This document shows positions 34,829 through 42,915 of a stretch of DNA of 64,000 nt, piece after piece (positions within the stretch are counted from its first letter, which is position 1; each line of letters begins with the position of its first letter). The translations under genes were made by a program, and so were the position numbers. Below the pieces are notes generated by a model. The model ran no database searches. It saw only the letters and a program-made list of their open reading frames with translations, and was not told where the DNA came from. The stretch spans positions 868,001-932,000 of the forward strand of contig NZ_LT629771.1 in assembly GCF_900105175.1 (NCBI RefSeq), given 5' to 3'. The stretch is from Jiangella sp. DSM 45060 (GTDB lineage: Bacteria; Actinomycetota; Actinomycetes; Jiangellales; Jiangellaceae).

Positions 34829-36391
34829 ATGGGTGCGCAGATCGCCACGGTGGGCGTCGTCGGGCTGGGGACCATGGGGGCGGGCATCGCGGAGGTGTTC
34901 GCGCGGGCCGGCCTGAGCGTCGTCGGGGTGGAGCGGGACGACGCGGCGCTGGAAGCTGGCCGCGGGCACGTCGACACGTCGACGGGGCGGGCGGTGAAGC
35001 GGGGCAAGCTGACCGCCGACGAGCAGGCCGCGCTGGTCGGGCGCATCGAGTTCACCACCGACCTCGCCGCGCTGGCCGCCGCCGACCTCGTCGTCGAGGC
35101 GGTGCCGGAGCGGCTCGAGCTCAAGCGCGACCTGTTCGGCCGGCTCGACGGCGTCGTCGGCGCCGGCACGATCCTCGCGACCAACACGTCGAGCCTCTCG
35201 GTCACCGAGATCAGCGTCGCCGTGTCGCACCCGGAGCGGGTCGTCGGCCTGCACTTCTTCAACCCGGCGCCCGTGCAGGAGCTGATCGAGGTCGTCCGCA
35301 CGGTCGTCACCGCGCCGGAGGTCGCCGACGCCGTCACCGGGCTCGCGCGCCGGCTGGGCAAGACGCCGGTCACGTGCGGCGACCGCGCCGGCTTCGTCAC
35401 CAACGCGCTGCTGTTCGGCTACCTCAACCGGGCGGCCGCGATGTACGAGAGCGGTCACGCGAGCCGCGAGGACATCGACGCGGCGATCACGGCGGCGCTC
35501 GGCTACCCGATGGGGCCGCTGGCGCTGCTCGACCTGATCGGGCTCGACACCGCCTACGAGATCCTGGGCACGATGTACCGGCAGGGCCGGAATCGGCTGC
35601 ACGCGCCGGCGCCCGTGCTGGGCGAACTGGTGACGCTCGGGTTCCTGGGCCGCAAGTCCGGTCGCGGCTTCTACGACTACTCCGGAATTGACGGTATCGG
35701 CGCGAGCTCCGCTGTGGTCGCCCCCGAAGGGGACCGGACCCGCCGCGTCGCGTTCCTCGACCCGTCGCCCGGACCGTTCGCCGATGCGCTCGCGAAGGCC
35801 GGCCACGACGTCGCCGGAGCCGCCGGCGCCGCGACCGCCGAGCTCGTCGTCGCCCCGGGCGACCCGGACACGTTCGCCCGCATCGCCGCCGACGCACCCG
35901 CCGGCGCCGTCCTCGTGGCCACCGGCGCCGGGCCGGTCGTCGCCAGCGCCGCCGCCAGCGGGCGACCGGCCGACGTCGTCGGGCTGCACCTGGCCGGGAC
36001 CGGCGGCGCCGTCGCCGAAGTCGTCCGCACCGTCGTGTCGGCGCCGTCCGCCGTGGCCACGGTCGCCGCCGTCGCCGCGTCCGCCGGGCTCACGTCCGTC
36101 GTCTGCGCCGACCGCGCCGGCTTCGTCGTCGACGCGCTGCTGGTGCCGTACCTCAACGACGCCGTCGCGATGCTGGAGACGGGGTACGCGTCGGCGGCCG
36201 ACGTCGACACCGCGATGCGGCTCGGCTGCCGGCTGCCCGCGGGGCCGTTCGAACTGCTGGACGCGCTCGGGCCGGCCGCCGCGCTGGCGACGCTGGAACG
36301 GCTGCAGGCCGAGGTCCGCGAGCCCGGCCTGGCGCCGTCGCCGCTGCTCAGCCAGCTGGCGACCACCGGCCTGCGGTTCGCCGACCTCTGA
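34829..36391 (+). CDS. 3-hydroxyacyl-CoA dehydrogenase with degenerate internal duplication
   Basis: A 520-aa protein. Residues 1-285 are a normal enzyme: NAD loop VVGLGTMGAGIAEVF, catalytic His in GLHFFNPAPVQELIEVV, and the C-terminal dimerisation domain GFVTNALLFGYLNRAA through YPMGPLALLDLIGLD. Residues about 305-520 repeat the same order, with GLHLAGTGGAVAEVVRTVVSAP, DRAGFVVDALLVPYLNDAVAML and LPAGPFELLDALG, but no NAD loop. It oxidises 3-hydroxyacyl-CoA in beta-oxidation or phenylacetate-type pathways. The second half may be structural. It is a lone gene with a leaderless promoter. Confidence 0.9.
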   Translation: MGAQIATVGVVGLGTMGAGIAEVFARAGLSVVGVERDDAALEAGRGHVDTSTGRAVKRGKLTADEQAALVGRIEFTTDLAALAAADLVVEAVPERLELKRDLFGRLDGVVGAGTILATNTSSLSVTEISVAVSHPERVVGLHFFNPAPVQELIEVVRTVVTAPEVADAVTGLARRLGKTPVTCGDRAGFVTNALLFGYLNRAAAMYESGHASREDIDAAITAALGYPMGPLALLDLIGLDTAYEILGTMYRQGRNRLHAPAPVLGELVTLGFLGRKSGRGFYDYSGIDGIGASSAVVAPEGDRTRRVAFLDPSPGPFADALAKAGHDVAGAAGAATAELVVAPGDPDTFARIAADAPAGAVLVATGAGPVVASAAASGRPADVVGLHLAGTGGAVAEVVRTVVSAPSAVATVAAVAASAGLTSVVCADRAGFVVDALLVPYLNDAVAMLETGYASAADVDTAMRLGCRLPAGPFELLDALGPAAALATLERLQAEVREPGLAPSPLLSQLATTGLRFADL

Positions 36392-36493
36392 CCGCGCGGT
36401 GAAATCCGGGTGAAGGGGAGGCGGCGCACCCTGGTGCACACCGGACATTCTTGACAGTCTGGGTGACCCCCGGCCAACCAGGAGGTCACCGTC

Positions 36494-37114
36494 ATGCGCC
36501 GAGCCGTCCTCACCCTCCTCGCCACCCTCGCCGTCCTCGTCGGGCTGGTCACCGCGGCCCACGCCTATCCGCCGGACCCGCCGTCGCCGTCGGAGTCGGC
36601 CGCCCAGCTCGACCAGCTCACCGTCGCCGCGCCCGGTTCCAGTGACGGCTACTCCCGCGACCGGTTCCCGCACTGGAGTCCGGCCGAGGGCACCTGCAAC
36701 ACCCGCGAGATGGTCCTCGTCAGGGACGGTTCCGGCGTCGAGACCGGCGCCGACTGCTACCCGACCGACGGCCGGTGGTACAGCGTCTACGACCAGGTCT
36801 GGATCGAGGAGCCGAGCGACGTCTCCGTCGACCACATGGTGCCGCTGGCCAACGCCTGGCGCTCCGGCGCCAGCGAGTGGACCGAGGAGCGGCGCGAGGA
36901 CTTCGCCAACGACCTCGCCCGCGGCCAGCTGATCGCCGTCACCGCGTCCAGCAACAGCTCCAAGGGCGACAGCGACCCGTCCGAGTGGAAGCCGGCCAAC
37001 CAGGGCTGGTGGTGCTACTACGCCCGGCACTGGACCGACGTGAAGTACGACTGGGACCTCACGATCACCAGCGCGGAGAAGTCCGCATTGCGCGACATGC
37101 TGGGCACTTGCTGA
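36494..37114 (+). CDS. Secreted HNH-family nuclease
   Basis: A 206-aa protein with a signal peptide (about 1-24, cleavage after AHA). The mature part has the HNH/GmrSD-C-like core: SVDHMVPLANAWRSGAS with the catalytic His, then NDLARGQLIAVTASSNSSKGDSDPSEW with the Asn-Asp-Lys set, and four cysteines probably forming two disulfides. Proteins of this type are small exported nucleases common in actinomycetes, likely for nucleic-acid scavenging. The ATG has an AGGAGGT ribosome site about 7 nt upstream. Confidence 0.9.
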   Translation: MRRAVLTLLATLAVLVGLVTAAHAYPPDPPSPSESAAQLDQLTVAAPGSSDGYSRDRFPHWSPAEGTCNTREMVLVRDGSGVETGADCYPTDGRWYSVYDQVWIEEPSDVSVDHMVPLANAWRSGASEWTEERREDFANDLARGQLIAVTASSNSSKGDSDPSEWKPANQGWWCYYARHWTDVKYDWDLTITSAEKSALRDMLGTC

Positions 37115-37139
37115 CAATCCAGGCCCATCGCGCTATAAC
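37111..37139 (+). promoter_or_regulatory. Promoter of the sortase operon
   Basis: CTGACA (37111-37116), a 17-bp spacer and TATAAC (37134-37139) form a near-consensus housekeeping promoter. Transcription would begin near 37146 and leave a leader of about 47 nt before GTG 37193. Confidence 0.65.
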
Positions 37140-37192
37140 ACTGGGGGCCGTGTTCTCGTCAGCGGCCACGCAATGTCACGTCGGGGGGCGTC

Positions 37193-37867
37193 GTGCGAGG
37201 ACTGCGGGTGCTGCCGGCCACGGCCGCGGTGGCGCTGCTGCTGGCTGTCCTGCCCGCCGCGGCCGACGGCCGCGCGGGCTGCGACGACCTGGGCGGATCG
37301 GACGTCACCGGCAGCGACGCGATCAGGGCGTCGCTCTCGCGGGGCGACACGCGGCTCAGCGTGACGGTGCGCGACCAGCGGTACCGGATCACCGCGGTCG
37401 GCGTGCGCGGCTGGGGCGACTACGTCGTCTACACGACGGCGCCGTTCACCGGGCTGACGGCCGAGCCACGGCCCAACGACCGGCCGAGCGAGATCGACGA
37501 CTGGTTCGTCTGCGCCCGACGCGACGGCGACGAGCCCGATCCGCCGGACGACGACTGGGTCACGCCGACGCCGACCCCGACGCCCACCCCGACCGCCAGC
37601 CCGTCGCCCACTCCTACTCCCACGCCCACGCAGACTCCGACCCCGACGCCCACCCCCACGCCGACGCCGACCGAGACGGCGACGCCGACGCCGACGACCC
37701 CGGCGGTCCCGGTGCCGACGGCGATCCCCGCGGGCGGCCCGGCGGCGGGGGCCGCGGCCGAGCCGGACGACGACCGCCGCGGGCCGCTGCCGTTCGCCGT
37801 CATCGGCGCGGGCGCCGGGCTGGCCCTGGCCGGATGGGCGCTCAGCAGGGGGCGGCGTGCCGTCTGA
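37193..37867 (+). CDS. Exported Thr-Pro-repeat protein, candidate sortase substrate
   Basis: A 224-aa protein: signal peptide (about 1-25), a small extracellular domain with two cysteines (about 28-105), a (TP)n linker of about 50 residues, the segment VPVPTAIPAGGP, and a C-terminal hydrophobic helix followed by SRGRR. A motif, a membrane span and a basic tail form the layout of a cell-wall sorting signal, but no LPxTG is present. Its stop overlaps the start of a sortase gene, which makes it the obvious candidate substrate. It may simply be membrane-anchored. Confidence 0.78.
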   Translation: MRGLRVLPATAAVALLLAVLPAAADGRAGCDDLGGSDVTGSDAIRASLSRGDTRLSVTVRDQRYRITAVGVRGWGDYVVYTTAPFTGLTAEPRPNDRPSEIDDWFVCARRDGDEPDPPDDDWVTPTPTPTPTPTASPSPTPTPTPTQTPTPTPTPTPTPTETATPTPTTPAVPVPTAIPAGGPAAGAAAEPDDDRRGPLPFAVIGAGAGLALAGWALSRGRRAV

Positions 37868-38642
37868 CCTGCCGCCCCCACCACCGCCGCCGCCCGTCCC
37901 GCCGCCTCCGCCGCCCTCGTCCGGCAACACGCCGAAGGGCAGCACGCCAGCCGGCAGCACGCCGGCCGGCAGCACGCCGGCCGGCAGCACGCCGGCCGGG
38001 CCCGCCCGCACGCCGCCCCGGCACCGCCGGCCGCGACCCCGGCTACTGCCGTGGCTGGCCGCGCCGGTGCTGCTGGCACTGGCCGCGTGGTGGGGCCTCG
38101 ACCAGCTCGACGGCGGCGAGCGGCCGGCCGCGGCGATCACGCCGGAGCCGTCCGACACGTACGACCCGTTCGAGCAGTCCGCCGTCCCCGGCGAGCCGGT
38201 CGGCGGGGTCGAGGGCCGTTACGACCTGCTGCTGCCGCTGTCCGGGGCGCGGGCGCCGGTGATCGAGATCGGCGGCACCGAGGACCGCGTGCTGCTGCCG
38301 CCGAAGGACCCGCTGCTGGCCGGGTGGTGGCGCGACGGCGCGGCGCCGGGCGCCGAGACCGGCACCGCCGTCATCGTCGGCCACGCCGTCGAGGGCGGCG
38401 AGGCCGTCTTCAACGAGCTCGCCGGGCTCGACCCGGGCGCCAAGGTCGTCGTCAGCGGCGAGGGGATGAACCAGTGGTACCGGGTCGGCGCGGTCGAGAC
38501 GATGTCGCCGGAAGAGCTGGCCGCCCGCGCCGGCGACCTGTTCGCCCAGGACGTACCCGGCCGGCTCGCGCTCGTGACCTGCACGGACTGGGACGGGACG
38601 GCGTTTCGCTCCAACGTGGTGGTGACCGCCGCGCCGATGTGA
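37857..38642 (+). CDS. Class F-type sortase
   Basis: A 261-aa sortase. The N-terminal cytosolic part is unusual: a run of prolines and five STPAG repeats, then a basic patch and a single membrane span (about 63-82). The catalytic domain (about 115-261) has the His in AVIVGHAVEGG, the Cys in LVTCTDWDG and the Arg in FRSNVVV. Sortases join proteins to the cell wall. The GTG start lies inside the preceding gene (11-bp overlap), so the two are translationally coupled. The proline-rich head resembles interaction tails of other actinobacterial membrane proteins. Confidence 0.88.
   Translation: MPSDLPPPPPPPPVPPPPPPSSGNTPKGSTPAGSTPAGSTPAGSTPAGPARTPPRHRRPRPRLLPWLAAPVLLALAAWWGLDQLDGGERPAAAITPEPSDTYDPFEQSAVPGEPVGGVEGRYDLLLPLSGARAPVIEIGGTEDRVLLPPKDPLLAGWWRDGAAPGAETGTAVIVGHAVEGGEAVFNELAGLDPGAKVVVSGEGMNQWYRVGAVETMSPEELAARAGDLFAQDVPGRLALVTCTDWDGTAFRSNVVVTAAPM
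37932..37999 (+). repeat. 15-bp tandem repeat encoding STPAG
   Basis: About four and a half copies of a 15-bp unit (CAGCACGCCGGCCGG type) inside the sortase gene encode the repeated STPAG. In-frame copy number may vary between strains. Confidence 0.75.
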
Positions 38643-38649
38643 GCCGCGC

Positions 38650-38901
38650 GTGTACGACGATGGAGTGGTGCACGAGAGCATCGAGTCCGGGCCCGACGGT
38701 GAATGGGTGGTCCGCCGCATCACCGGCAGCGCGTCGACGAAGGCGTACCGGTGCCCTGGCTGCGACCAGCTGATCCGCCCGGCCACTCCGCACATCGTGG
38801 CCTGGCCGACGGTGAGCCTCTCGTTCACCGGTGAGGGCATCGACGAGCGGCGGCACTGGCACACCGGCTGCTGGCGATCGCGCTCCACCCGCCGCCGTTA
38901 G
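38650..38901 (+). CDS. Small zinc-ribbon-like protein, function unknown
   Basis: An 83-aa protein with CPGCDQLI followed by HIVAW, RRHWHTGCW: the Cys/His spacing (CxxC ... H ... HxxC) suggests one bound zinc. Short proteins with the start WVVRRITGSASTKAYRCPGCDQ are common in actinomycetes and sometimes annotated as ATP/GTP-binding, for which I see no motif. The start GTG 38650 lies 7 bp after the sortase stop, so it may belong to the same transcript. Confidence 0.7.
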   Translation: MYDDGVVHESIESGPDGEWVVRRITGSASTKAYRCPGCDQLIRPATPHIVAWPTVSLSFTGEGIDERRHWHTGCWRSRSTRRR

Positions 38902-38940
38902 ACCGGCGCCCGCTGTCGCACGCGCACCACTCGCCGCCGC

Positions 38941-38946
38941 TAGTGT
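38941..38946 (+). promoter_or_regulatory. -10 box TAGTGT of a leaderless gene
   Basis: TAGTGT ends 7 nt before ATG 38954 of the hydrolase gene. Confidence 0.6.
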
Positions 38947-38953
38947 CGGCGGC

Positions 38954-39685
38954 ATGAGCCTGCCGCTCGTCCTCATCCACGCGTTCCCGCTGACGCCGGC
39001 GGTCTTCGACGACCTCGCCGAGCGGCTGACCGGCACGACGCTGATCCGCCCGGCGCTGCGCGGCTTCGGCGGCCCGCCGCTCGACGACGCCGAGCCGTCG
39101 GTGGACGTCTATGCCGACGACGTCGCCGCGGAGTTGCGAGCCCAGGGGATCGAGCGGGCGATCGTCGGCGGGCTGTCGCTGGGCGGGTACGTGACGATGG
39201 CGTTGCTGCGCCGCCACCCGGACCTGGTCGCGGGCGTCGTCCTGGCCGACACCAAGGCGAGCGAGGACACCGCGGAGGCGAAGGCGAACCGGCTGCGCAT
39301 GGCCGACGCGGTCGAGCGGCACGGCAGCCGGGCGCTGTGGCCGATGCTCGACACCCTGCTGGGCGAGACCACCCGACGCGACCGCGCCGACCTCGTCGTG
39401 CGGGTCAGGGACTGGCTGGACGCCGCACCGCCGGACGGCGTCGCCTGGGCGCAGCGCGCCATGGCCGCGCGCCCGCCGTCGTTCGGCACGCTGCGCGAGG
39501 CGGCCGCCCGCGGGCTCACGACCAGCACCGTCATCGTCGGCGCCGAGGACTCCGTCACCGGCCCGGACGAGGCCGGCGCCATGGCCGCGGCCCTCGGCGG
39601 GGTGACGGTGCACGTCGTCGACGGCGCCGGGCACCTCAGCCCGCTGGAGCACCCGGACGCCGTCGCCGAGATCGTCAGCCCTTGA
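38954..39685 (+). CDS. Alpha/beta hydrolase
   Basis: A 243-aa hydrolase. The oxyanion turn is LIHAFPLTPAVF, the nucleophile Ser in VGGLSLGGYVTMAL, the Asp in GAEDSVTGPDEA and the His in VDGAGHLSPLEHP. The shape is that of an esterase or lactonase of the 3-oxoadipate enol-lactonase type, but the substrate cannot be inferred. ATG 38954 follows a TAGTGT box. The 3' end overlaps the convergent permease gene by 11 bp. Confidence 0.87.
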   Translation: MSLPLVLIHAFPLTPAVFDDLAERLTGTTLIRPALRGFGGPPLDDAEPSVDVYADDVAAELRAQGIERAIVGGLSLGGYVTMALLRRHPDLVAGVVLADTKASEDTAEAKANRLRMADAVERHGSRALWPMLDTLLGETTRRDRADLVVRVRDWLDAAPPDGVAWAQRAMAARPPSFGTLREAAARGLTTSTVIVGAEDSVTGPDEAGAMAAALGGVTVHVVDGAGHLSPLEHPDAVAEIVSP

Positions 39686-40607
39686 TCGCGCCCGCCGTCA
39701 GCCCCTTCGTCACCTGGTTCTGCAGCAGCGCGAACACCAGCAGCACCGGCACCACCGTGATCATCATGCCGGCGAACAGCGTCACCCAGTTGGTGCCGTA
39801 GTCGGCGGCCTGGCCGAGCTGGAACAGCCCGAGCGGCAGCGTCATGCGGTCGGGCGAGTGGATCAGCACCAGCGCGTAGAAGAACTCGTTCCAGTTCTGC
39901 AGGAAGCTGATGATCGACACCGACGCCAGGCCGGGCCCCATCAGCGGCAGGATCACCCGCAGGAACGTCCGCACCGGGCCGGCGCCGTCGACGGCCGCGG
40001 CCTCCTCCAGCTCTCCCGGCAGCGTCTTCATGAACCCGACCAGCACGAACACGTTGAACGGCAGGTTGTACGTCGCGTACACCAGGGCCAGCCCGAGCCG
40101 GCTGTCCAGCAGCCCGAGGTCCTGCATGGTCATGTACAGCGGGATGAACGTGACCATCCACGGCACCATCAGGCCGAGCAGGAACACACTGAGCACCAGC
40201 CCGCTGCCCCGGAACGGGATGCGCGCCAGCGGGTACGCGGCGAGCGCCGCGAGCGCGACGCCCAGCACCGTCGCCGACACGCTGACGATGACGCTGTTGC
40301 CGAAGAACGAGCCGACGTTGGCGCTGGACCACGCGTCGGTGTAGTTCTGCCAGCGCCAGTCCTCGGCGATCGTCCACGGGCGGGTGCCGATGAACTCGCT
40401 GTTGGTCTTCATCGACACGTTGAAGACCCAGGCGAACGCGCCCGCCGTCGAGAACGCGAACGCGCCGAGCAGCAGGTAGATGATCAGGTGGAACCGGCGG
40501 AACGGCGCGCGGTCGCTGCCGCGGCGGCCCCCGCGACGACGACGCGACGACGGCGGCGTGGGCGGGCCGGCGGACGGCGCCGGGCGGACGTCAGTACTGG
40601 AGCTCAT
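39675..40607 (-). CDS. Carbohydrate ABC transporter permease (MalG type)
   Basis: A 310-aa membrane protein with a basic cytosolic N-terminus and six spans. The EAA loop is visible at LPGELEEAAAVDGAGPVRTFLRVILPLMGPGLA, which docks to the ATPase. It is the second permease of a family-1 sugar importer and starts 17 bp inside the end of the first permease gene. No cognate ATPase gene is nearby, so a shared MsiK-type ATPase encoded elsewhere probably drives it, as is known in actinomycetes. It belongs to the operator-A transcription unit. Confidence 0.93.
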   Translation of the reverse strand: MSSSTDVRPAPSAGPPTPPSSRRRRGGRRGSDRAPFRRFHLIIYLLLGAFAFSTAGAFAWVFNVSMKTNSEFIGTRPWTIAEDWRWQNYTDAWSSANVGSFFGNSVIVSVSATVLGVALAALAAYPLARIPFRGSGLVLSVFLLGLMVPWMVTFIPLYMTMQDLGLLDSRLGLALVYATYNLPFNVFVLVGFMKTLPGELEEAAAVDGAGPVRTFLRVILPLMGPGLASVSIISFLQNWNEFFYALVLIHSPDRMTLPLGLFQLGQAADYGTNWVTLFAGMMITVVPVLLVFALLQNQVTKGLTAGAIKG

Positions 40608-41469
40608 CGCGCTTCATCACCTTGTTGACGATCTGGGTCACGACCAGCATGATCACGATGAGGGCGACGCCCATGGCGGCCGCGTAGCCGAACTCGTAGC
40701 GTTCGAACGCGACCCTGTACATCAGTGTCCCGACGATGTCGGTCGACCCGTACGGCCCGCCGTTGGTCATGATGAACACGAACGCGAACGCCTGCATCGT
40801 CTGCACGATCCACAGCACGACCAGGATGCGGAACAGGTCGCGCAGCATCGGCAGCATGACGCTGCGGAACAGCCGCCACTCGCCGGCGCCGTCGATGCGC
40901 CCGGCCTCCAGCACGTCGGGTGGCAGCCGCTCGAACCCGGCCGACAGCAGCACCACCCAGATGCCGATGCCGTGCCAGACGGTCGTGAACGCGACCGCCG
41001 GCAGCGCCGTCGACGCGTCGCCGAGCCAGGTGCGGGCCAGCGCGCCGAGGCCGAGACCCTCCAGCGCCGGGTTGATCAGCCCGAGCGTCGGGTGGTAGAT
41101 GAACTTCCACATCAGCGCGACGACGGCCGCGCTCAGCACCACCGGCGCGAACACCACGAACCGGAAGAACTTCTCCCCGTGGATGCGCTGGTTCAGCGCC
41201 CACGCGATGGCGATCGCCACCGGGAACAGCATGCAGCCGCCGACCAGTGTGAACAGGAACGCGTTCTTCAGCGCGTTCACATAGCCGGGGTCGTCGAACA
41301 ACCGCGTGTAGTTCTCGATGCCGACGTAGCTGGAGTTGCCCGTGCGGGTCCACTCGGTGAACGAGATGTCGATCGTGCGCACCAGCGGATAGAGGAAGAA
41401 CACCCCCAGCAACAGGAGCGCGGGCAGCAGGAACGGGATGATGATGCGGCGTTGTGCGGCTCGGTGCAT
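40591..41469 (-). CDS. Carbohydrate ABC transporter permease (MalF type)
   Basis: A 292-aa membrane protein with six spans. The start IIIPFLLPALLLLGVFFLYPLVRTIDISFTEW and the EAA motif LPPDVLEAGRIDGAGEWRLFRSVMLPML are standard for the MalF-like sugar permeases. It pairs with the following MalG-type gene and the preceding binding lipoprotein. ATG 41469 has a GAGGAGT ribosome site. The sugar is unknown; context suggests uptake of the compound processed by the neighbouring aldolase, enolase and dehydrogenase. Confidence 0.93.
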   Translation of the reverse strand: MHRAAQRRIIIPFLLPALLLLGVFFLYPLVRTIDISFTEWTRTGNSSYVGIENYTRLFDDPGYVNALKNAFLFTLVGGCMLFPVAIAIAWALNQRIHGEKFFRFVVFAPVVLSAAVVALMWKFIYHPTLGLINPALEGLGLGALARTWLGDASTALPAVAFTTVWHGIGIWVVLLSAGFERLPPDVLEAGRIDGAGEWRLFRSVMLPMLRDLFRILVVLWIVQTMQAFAFVFIMTNGGPYGSTDIVGTLMYRVAFERYEFGYAAAMGVALIVIMLVVTQIVNKVMKRDELQY

Positions 41470-41502
41470 CGTGACTCCTCTCGTCCTGCCGCCCGCGAAA
41501 CC

Positions 41503-42846
41503 CTAGTTGCCGTGCACCCGGCGCAGTCCCTCGTCGAGCCGCTCCAGCGTTTGCTGGGCGTCCTGCTCGCCGAAGAGGAGCCGGGCGATCTCCGGGTAGA
41601 TCACGTCCATGGCCGGGCTCTGCGTGATGCCGTAGTCGCGCGGCTCCAGCGCCTCGGCCTCGGAGATGACCTGGTCGATGCCGGGGATGCCGGGCGGGCT
41701 GGGGACGTCGACGACCGCGGAGACCTCGCCGATCTCCTCCGCCCGCCGGGTCTGGGTGTCGACGCTGGTCAGCCGGCGCGACCACTCCAGCGCGAGCGGG
41801 ATGTTCTCGCTCTCGGCGGCGATGGAGATCTCCTGCAGCGCCGCCATGACGGCGCCCTGGTCGCCCGCGCCGCCCTCGACGGCCGGGAACGGGACGACGC
41901 CGAGCTGGAAGTCAGGCGGGATGACGTCGGCCATCTCGCTGACCAGCCAGGTGCCCATGAGGATCATGCCGGCGTCGCCCTGGAAGAACTGCGCCTGGGC
42001 GGCGGTGAAGTCGGTGCCCTCGAAGCCGGTGAGGAACGCGCCCTGGTCGCGCAACTCCTGCAGCTTCTCCAGGCCCTCCAGGAAGCCGGGATCCTCGGTG
42101 ATGTGGCCCTCGCCGCCGGTGAGCACGGCCCGCGCCTTGTCGTAGCCGACGGTGCGCAGCCACAGGTGGTCGCTCCACATGCCCATGTACGGCTCGAACA
42201 GCCCGGTGACGGCGATCGGGTCGACGCCGGCGGCCTTCAGGGCCGTGTTGGCGGCGAGGAGGTCGTCCCAGGTGCGCGGCGGCTCGATGCCGAGCTCGGT
42301 GAACAGGCCCGCGTTGTAGAACAGCACGTGCAGCGACAGCTCGGACGGGATGCCGTAGATGCCGCCGTCGGACGGGTTCTCCATGAACTCGCGGACGGTC
42401 GGGCTGAAGCGGTCCAGCCACGGCTCGCCGGTCTCGGGGTCGTCCTGCTCGAGGTACGGGCGCAGGTCGAGCAGCGCGCCGTCGTCGGCCCAGACCGTCA
42501 GCGCCGGGTTGGTGCCGTCGAACATGCCGTAGTCGACGTCGAGGGGGTCGCCGGAGCGCCAGCGCTGCTCGATGCCGGGGCGGGCGTCGGTGTTGGCGAA
42601 CGTCAGGGTGACGTCGGCGCCGTCGTAGTCGGCCTCGAGGCCGTCGGCCAGCTCCCGCAGGATCGCCAGGCCCGGCGTGCCTTCGGCCGACAGCACGCCG
42701 ACCTCCAGCGGGGACCCCTCGATCTCCTCGTGCCAGCTGCCCGCCTCGGGCCCGGTGTTCGCGGTGTCGTCGTCGCCGCCACCACTGCACGCGGCGAGCG
42801 CAAGGCACCCGGCGGCGAGCGGGGCGACGAATCGCATCGTCTTCAT
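41503..42846 (-). CDS. Carbohydrate ABC transporter binding lipoprotein
   Basis: A family-1 extracellular solute-binding lipoprotein of 447 aa. Its lipobox LAAC gives the lipidated Cys20, followed by a Gly/Asp-rich linker. Typical stretches are ADVTLTFANTDARPGIEQRW and AAQAQFFQGDAGMILMGTWLVSEM, the latter a hallmark of sugar-binding members. ATG 42846 has a GGAAGG ribosome site; a longer in-frame start at 42873 lies inside operator A and is rejected. It heads the importer operon and has its own operator, 69 bp after the aldolase gene. Confidence 0.93.
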   Translation of the reverse strand: MKTMRFVAPLAAGCLALAACSGGGDDDTANTGPEAGSWHEEIEGSPLEVGVLSAEGTPGLAILRELADGLEADYDGADVTLTFANTDARPGIEQRWRSGDPLDVDYGMFDGTNPALTVWADDGALLDLRPYLEQDDPETGEPWLDRFSPTVREFMENPSDGGIYGIPSELSLHVLFYNAGLFTELGIEPPRTWDDLLAANTALKAAGVDPIAVTGLFEPYMGMWSDHLWLRTVGYDKARAVLTGGEGHITEDPGFLEGLEKLQELRDQGAFLTGFEGTDFTAAQAQFFQGDAGMILMGTWLVSEMADVIPPDFQLGVVPFPAVEGGAGDQGAVMAALQEISIAAESENIPLALEWSRRLTSVDTQTRRAEEIGEVSAVVDVPSPPGIPGIDQVISEAEALEPRDYGITQSPAMDVIYPEIARLLFGEQDAQQTLERLDEGLRRVHGN

Positions 42847-42867
42847 GTGCCTGCCTTCCGTGGGTAA

Positions 42868-42883
42868 CTTCAATATTTCGAAG
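42868..42883 (-). promoter_or_regulatory. Candidate IclR operator A (sugar importer)
   Basis: CTTCAATATTTCGAAG, an imperfect 16-bp palindrome of the YTTCG-N6-CGAAR type, is centred 30 nt before the binding-protein ATG. On the minus strand TTGACG lies upstream and could be the -35. Confidence 0.65.
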
Positions 42884-42915
42884 ATAGTTGCGTCAATTCG
42901 GAGAATTTACTCCGG

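Noticed and set aside
36446-36470. TTGACA-like box upstream of the HNH nuclease gene
   Set aside because: No acceptable -10 at 16-18 bp; not listed as a promoter.
37560-37690. Repeated ACGCCGACGCCC-type units as a repeat array
   Set aside because: They encode the Thr-Pro linker of the exported protein; no spacers.
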